Translations under genes and position numbers: made by a program
Part shown: piece after piece, positions 1-5,731 of the stretch
Numbering within the stretch: position 1 is the first letter of the stretch
Layout of the letters: the number at the start of each line of letters is the position of its first letter
DNA from: an uncultured Pirellulaceae bacterium
Lineage (GTDB): Bacteria; Planctomycetota; Planctomycetia; Pirellulales; Pirellulaceae
Direction of reading: 5' to 3'
Length of the DNA stretch: 9,523 bases
NCBI GenBank assembly: GCA_947258905.1
Contig: CAMYKF010000682.1
Span: 1-9,523, forward strand
The notes under the pieces: generated by a model
Told to the model about the DNA's origin: nothing
What the model saw: only the letters and a program-made list of their open reading frames with translations
Database searches by the model: none

Positions 1-966
1 TACCTGGGTGGCGGCACCCCCAGCCGGCTGCCGGCGCAGGCGTTGTCAGTGCTACTCGGTCTGGTCGATGACCATTTTGAGCTTGCGGACCAGTGCGAGT
101 TCACGATCGAGGCCAATCCGGAGGACTTACCGGGCGAGATTGGCCGTGTCATTGCCGATTCGCGGATCAACCGGATCAGTCTGGGAGTCCAGTCGTTTGA
201 TGCTGACAAACGTCAGTCGCTGGACCGGGACCACACCGATGCGCAGATTGCTGCCGCCATTGAATTCTGCAGGCAACAAGCCGCAAGTTTCTCGCTGGAC
301 CTGATCTTTGCCGCCCCCCATGACAGCCTGGATATCTGGCAACGGGATATGCAGCAGGCATTGGCCAGCGGCGCACAGCATCTGTCGACCTACGAACTGA
401 CCATCGAAAAAGGTACCTTGTTCTGGAACCGGCAGCTGCATGGCCAATTGCCCAAACCCGATGAGGAGCAATGCGCCGGCTCCTACGAGATGACCGTCGA
501 CACATTAACGGCTGCTGGACTGGAGCATTACGAGATTTCCAGTTTCGCGAGGCCGGCACACCGCAGTCGCCACAATCAAACTTACTGGCGTGGCGAATCG
601 TATTGGGCGTTTGGACCCGGAGCCTGCGGACTGGTCGACCGACGAAGGTACACCAACCACCGCAGCACAAGTCGTTACCTGAAAGCGGTCTTGTCGGGGC
701 AATCGGCCGTTGAAGAGGAGCAGCAATTAACGCCGCGGGAATTGGTGCTGGAGCGCGTGGTTTTTGGCCTGCGCATGATCGAGGGAGTCGACCTGGTTTC
801 GTTTCACGCAGAAACCGGAATGAATTTGCACGATGTCGTGCCGGATCAGTTGCTGAGCGACTTGCAGGATCAGGGCCTGATTGATTTGACGCCGGGCTGG
901 TTGAAATTGACGCGTCGCGGGTTGCTGCTGGGCGATTGGGTATGCGCAAAGATCTACAGGCCGTGA
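1..966 (+). CDS. hemW: HemW-like radical SAM protein (heme chaperone / coproporphyrinogen oxidase-like), 5' truncated
   Basis: The reading frame is open from base 1 and gives 321 residues ending at TGA 964-966. The true start and the CxxxCxxC iron-sulfur motif must lie before the window. The first visible residues, YLGGGTPSRLP, are the conserved GGGTPS segment that follows the radical SAM cluster motif. Further HemW/HemN-family signatures follow in order: EFTIEANPEDL, RISLGVQSFD, STYELTIEKGT, HYEISSFARP and HNQTYWRGESYWAFGPGA. A HemN_C-like winged domain ends in LTRRGLLLGDWV. HemW proteins bind heme and are thought to insert it into respiratory proteins. They resemble the oxygen-independent coproporphyrinogen oxidase HemN but generally lack its activity. 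The missing N-terminus prevents separating HemW from HemN by the cysteine motif, but the visible part fits the shorter HemW type. It converges on the kinase gene across a palindrome-rich gap. The family call is firm and the exact subfamily slightly less so. Confidence 0.9.
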   Translation, partial: YLGGGTPSRLPAQALSVLLGLVDDHFELADQCEFTIEANPEDLPGEIGRVIADSRINRISLGVQSFDADKRQSLDRDHTDAQIAAAIEFCRQQAASFSLDLIFAAPHDSLDIWQRDMQQALASGAQHLSTYELTIEKGTLFWNRQLHGQLPKPDEEQCAGSYEMTVDTLTAAGLEHYEISSFARPAHRSRHNQTYWRGESYWAFGPGACGLVDRRRYTNHRSTSRYLKAVLSGQSAVEEEQQLTPRELVLERVVFGLRMIEGVDLVSFHAETGMNLHDVVPDQLLSDLQDQGLIDLTPGWLKLTRRGLLLGDWVCAKIYRP

Positions 967-1030
967 GCTGCTGACGCCGCCTTCGTGGCAACCGCACATG
1001 TGCACACTTTGGCGCTGGACATTGGACGTT

Positions 1031-1151
1031 CAGTAGTTCAAAAAACTGAGCCGAACGCGCTAGCGTCGGGTCTTTCAGGCGGCGTTTTCCCAAAGAAACC
1101 CGAGGCTTGCGCCTTCGGCTCAGTTCAAGTCGACGGTTTTTGGAACTACTG
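1031..1151. repeat. 121-bp imperfect palindrome (REP/MITE-like)
   Basis: The outer ends CAGTAGTTC (1031-1039) and GAACTACTG (1143-1151) are exact inverted copies. Inside them, ACTGAGCCGAA (1045-1055) pairs with TTCGGCTCAGT (1114-1124), and TCGGGT (1066-1071) pairs with ACCCGA (1098-1103). TCTTT (1071-1075) then pairs with AAAGA (1092-1096) around a loop of about 16 nt. The right arm carries roughly 11 extra bases (near 1126-1136) not found in the left arm. A 121-bp element with terminal inverted repeats and no coding capacity resembles a REP-type or MITE-type dispersed element. The core with GCGCTAGCGTCGGG resembles repeats I recall from planctomycete intergenic DNA, but copy number cannot be judged here. 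A transcript would fold into a long hairpin. Confidence 0.75.
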
Positions 1152-1152
1152 A

Positions 1153-1230
1153 CATTGCCTATTGGACGGACATTCCCTGCCGCCCGGGAACCGCAGAATG
1201 TCGAACCAGGAATGTCCAGCCGAGGCAATG
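1153..1230. repeat. 78-bp inverted repeat adjoining the first palindrome
   Basis: CATTGCCT (1153-1160) pairs with AGGCAATG (1223-1230), and GGACATTCC (1168-1176) pairs with GGAATGTCC (1209-1217). The two stem segments are separated by an asymmetric internal loop of 7 against 5 nt. The 32-nt central loop contains CCCGGG and can form a competing small hairpin, because GCAGAATG (1193-1200) is nearly complementary to 1171-1180. It begins two bases after the preceding palindrome ends. It may act as a bidirectional terminator or as part of a compound repeat. No T-run follows it on either strand. Confidence 0.65.
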
Positions 1231-1301
1231 CGGCATGCTAGTCGTCGGAAGTCTGGCGACTTTCGCTACGGGATTGACGAAGTGAACACAGCTGAACTTC
1301 G

Positions 1302-3005
1302 CTAGGGATTGGATGAGCTGCCATCGGCGGGATTGCTGGTCGGGGGCACCGTTTGATCCTCGCCGGGATCGCCTTCTGGCGTTTCCGGTTCTTGAGTTTC
1401 CAGTCCAATCGTGGCGCGGGAAACGATTTCATGCAGGAACTCATTGCCTGAATACTTGTCGACGATGTCACGCCAGATGGCCCGTGCCTGGCGATGACCT
1501 GCGGGGGATTCCTGCAACTCGTCGGCTTCGTCCAGCAACCTGCGCAACTCGTCGCGTTCGCTGTCCGCTACCTGCTTTGCCACGACGAGCTGGTCCAGCC
1601 TGCTTTTGGCTTCGTCGTAGACATATGCGACCTGGTTTTCGTGGTCGTATTTGTCGACGAGTTCCTTGTAAAGCACGATGGCCTGATCATAGCGACCGAG
1701 CTTCTGGGCTTCGTACGCCCGGTGAAAACGGCGAATCTCGGGTTTGTCGAGTCCGGTAATGCCCTGATTGTCCAGGCGGTGCAGCATCGACTTGCGGCGC
1801 GCCACGAAGTACTTCTCTTCCGCCTCGGTCGCCAACGCGTCATCGGACGAAGACATCACACGTTCGTACAATCCACGCGCCTCGCGCCAGTCGTTGTGGT
1901 TTTGCGAACCCAGCAATCGATCGGCGCGTTGCATCAGTTCACCGTGATCGGCGGCGAAAGGCCAGAACATGACCAACGCGATAATGGCGGCGATCATGAC
2001 GAGCCCGCCAACCAGGAACGGCACACTTTGCAACAGCGGACCGGCTTCCTTTTTCGGCCTGGTCTTTTTGATGCCCAGGGCGCGGCGCGCCTCGGATTTG
2101 TCGCGCCCAGCCGTTAATGGGCTAAATCCACTGGTCATTTCCGCGACGGCCGCCGTTTTACTCTGATCCACGGTGCGTATTTGTTCCAGCGTCATTACCA
2201 CGGCGCGGGCACTGTGCGGCCGACGACGCGGGTCGGGCATGATCAGCCTGGCAACCAGCTTGTCCAGCCAACCGGGGCAGGTCATGACGTGATCGGTAAC
2301 GCGTGCGACCTTGCTGTCCTTCTTGTCCCGGACCAACTGGCCCATCGTCTGCGGCTGGAAAGGCAAATGGCCGGTGAGCATTTCGTAGAGGATGACACCC
2401 AGCGAATACAGGTCGGATTTGGGTGTGGCCCCTTCGCCCAGCAGTTGTTCGGGGGCCATGTAGGCGGCCGTTTCCAGCGATGCACGTTTGGCAGCGTCCC
2501 AGCGTCGCTTTCTGGAACGATTCAGCCGCAGATCCGCCAGCTTGACGACACCATCCGGCTGGATGATGACCTTGTCGGTGGTCAGTTTGCTGTGAATGAT
2601 CTCGTTGTGGTGCAGGTATTCCAGAGCCTTGGCGATCTGGGTTCCATAATCAATAACCTGATCGGCTGCCAGTCGCCCGCGCCGCGCCAGCATGGCAGAG
2701 AGTGCTTCGCCTTCGATCAATTCATGGGCAAAAAAGACCTTGTCGGTCTCCTCGGCGACACCGGCACCATACAGCTTGACGATGTTGTCGTGATCCAGTT
2801 GCTTGACCACGACGACTTCCCGGTTGATTTTCGCCAGGGCTTTTTCACGCTCCACGTCGGGCGGCAACCTGATGAATTTCAGCGCAACATCAAGGTGCTG
2901 TTCAACCTGACGCGCATGGTAAACGTGATGCCGCCGGTGGGCACCCAGTTTCCTGATGACCAGAAAGGGCCCGACTTGTGTGTTTTCCACGTCAACACCT
3001 GGCAT
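1302..3005 (-). CDS. Membrane-anchored Ser/Thr kinase homologue, probable pseudokinase
   Basis: The product is 567 aa from ATG 3005-3003. An in-frame TTG at 3074 would add 23 residues, but those would be encoded by a tandem 20-bp repeat just after a likely -10 box, so the ATG is preferred. No clear Shine-Dalgarno site precedes it. The N-terminal ~280 residues follow the Hanks kinase fold: VALK lysine K43, likely helix-C glutamate E63, YMAPEQL at 182-188, then SDLYSLGVILYEMLTGHLPF. Catalytic motifs are degraded. The glycine loop reads LGAHRRHHVY (one glycine left), HRDLKPxN is HSKLTTDK (138-145, losing catalytic Asp, Lys and Asn), and DFG is DLR (158-160). A basic linker leads to a transmembrane helix at 328-350. 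The outer ~217 residues contain TPR-like helices (for example AYEAQKLGRYDQAIVLYKEL) and a Pro/Glu/Ser-rich tail. Fold membership is clear. Loss of phosphotransfer is inferred, and a scaffold or sensor role is possible. Confidence 0.9.
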   Translation of the reverse strand: MPGVDVENTQVGPFLVIRKLGAHRRHHVYHARQVEQHLDVALKFIRLPPDVEREKALAKINREVVVVKQLDHDNIVKLYGAGVAEETDKVFFAHELIEGEALSAMLARRGRLAADQVIDYGTQIAKALEYLHHNEIIHSKLTTDKVIIQPDGVVKLADLRLNRSRKRRWDAAKRASLETAAYMAPEQLLGEGATPKSDLYSLGVILYEMLTGHLPFQPQTMGQLVRDKKDSKVARVTDHVMTCPGWLDKLVARLIMPDPRRRPHSARAVVMTLEQIRTVDQSKTAAVAEMTSGFSPLTAGRDKSEARRALGIKKTRPKKEAGPLLQSVPFLVGGLVMIAAIIALVMFWPFAADHGELMQRADRLLGSQNHNDWREARGLYERVMSSSDDALATEAEEKYFVARRKSMLHRLDNQGITGLDKPEIRRFHRAYEAQKLGRYDQAIVLYKELVDKYDHENQVAYVYDEAKSRLDQLVVAKQVADSERDELRRLLDEADELQESPAGHRQARAIWRDIVDKYSGNEFLHEIVSRATIGLETQEPETPEGDPGEDQTVPPTSNPADGSSSNP

Positions 3006-3035
3006 GGAAACAAGGAGATGTGAAAAGCGATGCAG

Positions 3036-3075
3036 GACTTGCCAGGTCCGCCAAAGACTTGCCAGGTCCGCCAAA
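3036..3075. repeat. Two perfect 20-bp tandem repeats in the kinase leader
   Basis: The unit GACTTGCCAGGTCCGCCAAA occurs at 3036-3055 and again, exactly, at 3056-3075. A related fragment, CTGGTCCGCC, lies at 3101-3110 on the far side of the TATAAT-like box. On the minus strand the repeats sit between that box and the ATG at 3005, so they would fall in the 5' untranslated leader. The unit length is not a multiple of three, so the two copies would be read in different frames. This argues against the upstream TTG start. It could be an operator pair, a leader RNA element or a replication-slippage duplication. Confidence 0.8.
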
Positions 3076-3093
3076 GGCCAAAGTAGACTTTAA

Positions 3094-3099
3094 ATTATA
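3094..3099 (-). promoter_or_regulatory. Candidate -10 box for the kinase gene
   Basis: Read on the minus strand, these bases are TATAAT within GTTATAATTTAA, an AT-rich patch in otherwise GC-rich DNA. It lies about 90 nt before the ATG at 3005. No good -35 at the usual 16-18 nt spacing is visible; TTGCGT (3126-3121) is 21 nt away. Transcription from here would place the 20-bp tandem repeats in the leader. Confidence 0.4.
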
Positions 3100-3143
3100 A
3101 CTGGTCCGCCGCCGATTACCACGCAAACGGGCCGCCTAATTGA

Positions 3144-3644
3144 CTATCCCTGCGGGAATTGGCGGCAATATTCGTAAACGGCCATGCACGCCGCCGTGGC
3201 CACGTTGTAGCTGAACGGCTGGCCAAATACAGGAATCTCCACAACGTGATCCAGCAAATCCAGTTGCTCCGGTGGAATGCCCTGACGCTCGTGGCCAATG
3301 ACCAGCGCGGTACGCTGTTCAAATTCAAACTCAAACAGCGAACTTGAATTTGTCGTCTGTTCCAGTCCGACCAGCGAATACCAGTCGGATTTGAGGCGTT
3401 TCAGCACCGGCACCAGCGAGCCGCGTGTTTCAATATCGACGAAGTCCGCAGCCGCGCGTGCAATGTCGGCATCGATGGAATATGGCCGGCAGGCAATGAT
3501 CTTGCGAATGCCAAAACAGCCGGCCAGCCGTACAATGCGAGACAGGTTGACATTGCTGCGCAGCGACGGGCACACCACGATCAACTCGCGCTCACGTTCC
3601 AGCCGGGATGGCGGTTTGTGACGTTGATGAACAAACCGGCTCAT
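3144..3644 (-). CDS. SpoU/TrmH-family RNA 2'-O-methyltransferase
   Basis: The product is 166 aa from ATG 3644-3642 to TAG. The SPOUT family motifs are present. Motif 1 is SNVNLSRIVRLAGCFGIRKI, with the conserved Asn and Arg. Motif 2 is ALVIGHERQGIPPEQLDLLD. Motif 3 is VEIPVFGQPFSYNVATAACM, matching the usual IPMxGxxxSLNVSxA with Tyr for Leu. These form the deep trefoil knot that binds S-adenosylmethionine. Such enzymes methylate ribose 2'-OH groups in tRNA or rRNA as dimers. The length fits a minimal single-domain member without the extra RNA-binding N-terminus of RlmB. The start lies 5 nt after the rseP stop, so it is the last gene of the dxr-rseP operon and is probably translationally coupled. 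A short FEFEFE stretch precedes motif 2 and is encoded by overlapping inverted repeats. The substrate cannot be assigned from sequence. Confidence 0.88.
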   Translation of the reverse strand: MSRFVHQRHKPPSRLERERELIVVCPSLRSNVNLSRIVRLAGCFGIRKIIACRPYSIDADIARAAADFVDIETRGSLVPVLKRLKSDWYSLVGLEQTTNSSSLFEFEFEQRTALVIGHERQGIPPEQLDLLDHVVEIPVFGQPFSYNVATAACMAVYEYCRQFPQG

Positions 3645-3649
3645 GGCGC

Positions 3650-5731
3650 TTACGACAATCGCCAGACATCCAGACCGATGACCATCACCATCAGCCCGAT
3701 CAGAAACACAAATCCCAGCACCGTGAGAGCTACCTGCAGCTTTTCGTTAACCGGCCGCCGGAAAATGCCCTCGTAAGCCAGGAACACCATATGCCCGCCA
3801 TCCAGCACCGGGATGGGCAGGAAGTTAATAATGGCCAGGTTTGCGCTTAACAGAGTCAGGAACAACAGCAGGCGACTGGTACCCTGAGTCGCTTCGGAGG
3901 TCGCGACTACGGCGATCGTACCCGGGCCACCAAAATTGGTCGGCGACAGTTGTCCGCGCACCAGTTTCTTCAGGAACTTCAGCACGCGTGACGCGTCATC
4001 GACGGTTTGTCGAAGTCCGTTTTTTGTGGCAGCCCACAACGAAGCGTCCTGATAAAACTCCTGGGCTACCTCGGGAATAAAACCGCGTGTCTCCAAATAC
4101 AATCCGTCCAGCGTCTGCACATCAAGTTCCATCGTGACAATCTGGCCGTCCCGATCCACATCCAGCCGTACCTTCGACCCCGGCGCAAGCAATTGCATGT
4201 TGGCATGAACCGCTGGCCAGCTTTCGGGGAATTCCCGCAAGTCGGCTGTTTCCATCACGCCCTCGAATCGGGGCAATGCCTGTTGCTCGGCCGTTGGCAG
4301 CGGCGTTGCCGAGACAATGCGATCGCCGGGCCGGGGGCGGTTTTCGCCCTGGCCACCCGAAACGATCACGTTTTCAACTTGGAAGTTGACGCCTAGCGAT
4401 TCCACCGTCAAACCGTATTTGCCGTTGAGCAACGTCGGTGAATTCGGCAGCACGGGCGTCAGCGTGAATTCTTTTTCCACCGCGTCATCGGCTCCCGCCT
4501 CGTAGCGGGACACGGTGACCGCGGTTTCCGTGCCGGCCCGCGCCAGCGGCAACAACCTGAGTTGCAGCGTAAACACATCGCCGATCGGCTGGCCATCAAG
4601 TTTCAGCAGTGTATCGCCGGGGCGAATTCCGGCTTGCTCGGCAGGTGAGTCCTTGCGCAATGCCCTGATCGGACCAGGCTGCAGCTCGATACCCACCGAA
4701 CGAACGGGATTGGCCGGCATCAAAATATCAACCAGCTGACCATCGTCCCCGCCTCGCTGCACTTTGATGTTCACGTCCTGGTCGGCAAAGCGGGCCAGCA
4801 GCGTGGTCATTTCGTATCCGTTGGCCACCGGGTGGCCTTCGATTTCCAGGATGCGGTCGCCTGCTTCCAGCGGCGGTTGGGAACGCGCAGCCGCCTGACC
4901 TGCGATCACCGGATCGGCACTCATGGTCGTGCCCAGCATCGGCTCAATTCCCAGGGACTTGAGGTTGCCGCCGCCCTTGATACCAATCAGGTTGCTGGCT
5001 GCTTCGATTGATTCCCGCGTGGGAGAAGCGCCGGGCCGGGCGACTTCCATTTCCAACGGACCGTCGTAGCTGTCCAGTACGATGAGTTCACGCAGGTGGT
5101 TGAAGTTGAAATAGACGTTCGGATCATCCGTGCGGTAACCGCTGATTTCATTAATCCGCGAACCGTCCAGGTTGTTTTTCCAGGCGGGCGAGCCGGGGAC
5201 CGTTTTACCAATCTTCGGTGGCTCGTAATTCACACCCAGTGTGAAAGCGATCGCGGCAAAGATGACGGCGAAAATCAGGTTCATAATTACGCCTGCCGAA
5301 ATGATCAACATGCGTTGCGGCACCGTCTTGGCCATGTAGCTGCGAGGATCCAGTGAGGTCCCGTCGACGCCATCGCCCTCGGACATCATGGCCCGCTCGC
5401 GTTCCTCGGCCATCTTGGAAGGATTGTCATCCTGACCCAGCATCTTGACGTAACCGCCCAGCGGCAGGATGCCGATACCGTATTCGGTTTCGCCGCGCTG
5501 AAAGTGCAACAGCTTGCGGGGAATGATGACGCGATCGCCAATCTTGATATCAAACGCATCAAAGCCGACGTAGAACTTCTCACATTTGACCCCGCATGAC
5601 TTGGCGGCCAGAAAGTGTCCGAGTTCGTGCACAAAAATTACGGCACCGAGTCCAAACACCACCTGCAATACGGCCCACCACCAGGCCGGATCAAGCCAGC
5701 CTGAGAGTGCGGCGATCAGGCTAAAATCCAC
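3650..5731 (-). CDS. rseP: RseP-type site-2 intramembrane zinc metalloprotease with enlarged PDZ region
   Basis: The product is 693 aa from GTG 5731-5729 to TAA. This start is chosen because GAGGAG sits 8 nt upstream; a TTG at 5755 would add 8 residues without such a site. The first membrane helix carries the zinc motif HELGH (35-39). PLGGYVKMLG near 90-99 is the membrane-associated loop typical of RseP. A second helix lies at about 140-166. The C-terminal part has a helix ending in NFLPIPVLDGGHMVF, with the third zinc ligand D644, then a last helix at about 667-690. Between helices two and three lie about 450 residues with four PDZ-like units, whose carboxylate-loop segments are near 174-205, 289 (EAGDRILEIEG), 370 (RPGDTLLKLDG) and 465 (RPGDRIVSA). 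The E. coli enzyme has about 450 aa and two PDZ domains. The family cleaves transmembrane segments such as anti-sigma factors and signal-peptide remnants. Second gene of the dxr operon. The active-site set is complete, so it should be catalytic. Confidence 0.95.
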   Translation of the reverse strand: MDFSLIAALSGWLDPAWWWAVLQVVFGLGAVIFVHELGHFLAAKSCGVKCEKFYVGFDAFDIKIGDRVIIPRKLLHFQRGETEYGIGILPLGGYVKMLGQDDNPSKMAEERERAMMSEGDGVDGTSLDPRSYMAKTVPQRMLIISAGVIMNLIFAVIFAAIAFTLGVNYEPPKIGKTVPGSPAWKNNLDGSRINEISGYRTDDPNVYFNFNHLRELIVLDSYDGPLEMEVARPGASPTRESIEAASNLIGIKGGGNLKSLGIEPMLGTTMSADPVIAGQAAARSQPPLEAGDRILEIEGHPVANGYEMTTLLARFADQDVNIKVQRGGDDGQLVDILMPANPVRSVGIELQPGPIRALRKDSPAEQAGIRPGDTLLKLDGQPIGDVFTLQLRLLPLARAGTETAVTVSRYEAGADDAVEKEFTLTPVLPNSPTLLNGKYGLTVESLGVNFQVENVIVSGGQGENRPRPGDRIVSATPLPTAEQQALPRFEGVMETADLREFPESWPAVHANMQLLAPGSKVRLDVDRDGQIVTMELDVQTLDGLYLETRGFIPEVAQEFYQDASLWAATKNGLRQTVDDASRVLKFLKKLVRGQLSPTNFGGPGTIAVVATSEATQGTSRLLLFLTLLSANLAIINFLPIPVLDGGHMVFLAYEGIFRRPVNEKLQVALTVLGFVFLIGLMVMVIGLDVWRLS

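Larger units (their letters stand above)
967..1301. other. Convergent intergenic region with stacked palindromes
   Basis: This 335-nt gap lies between the 3' ends of the hemW-like gene and the kinase homologue, which point at each other. No convincing gene is present. About 200 nt of it is made up of two adjacent inverted repeats, listed separately. The remainder near the kinase stop holds a short imperfect direct repeat: TTCGCTACGGGATTG at 1262-1276 and TTCGCTAGGGATTG at 1298-1311. A 6-bp stem (CGAAGT 1278-1283 with ACTTCG 1296-1301) also lies there. No T-tract typical of an intrinsic terminator follows any stem. The palindromes could still end transcription from both sides, which is an inference from position. 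Confidence 0.6.

Noticed and set aside
176..1228. 350-codon open frame on the minus strand across hemW and the palindromes
   Set aside because: The peptide is Arg/Ser/Pro-rich and low in recognisable structure, runs antisense to conserved HemW codons, and crosses the repeat elements.
1302..3005. Kinase homologue as a pseudogene
   Set aside because: The frame is intact for 567 codons and the transmembrane and outer domains are preserved. Loss of catalytic residues without frame damage fits a maintained pseudokinase better than decay.
2181..3023. 280-codon plus-strand frame opposite the kinase homologue
   Set aside because: It is antisense to a protein with clear kinase-fold motifs and has no family signature or ribosome site.
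3006..3074. TTG-initiated 23-residue extension of the kinase homologue
   Set aside because: It would be encoded by the out-of-phase 20-bp tandem repeat and start only about 20 nt from the -10 box. The ATG at 3005 begins just before the kinase fold.
3036..3075. Possible CRISPR-like array
   Set aside because: There are only two units, directly adjacent with no spacer, so this is a tandem duplication.
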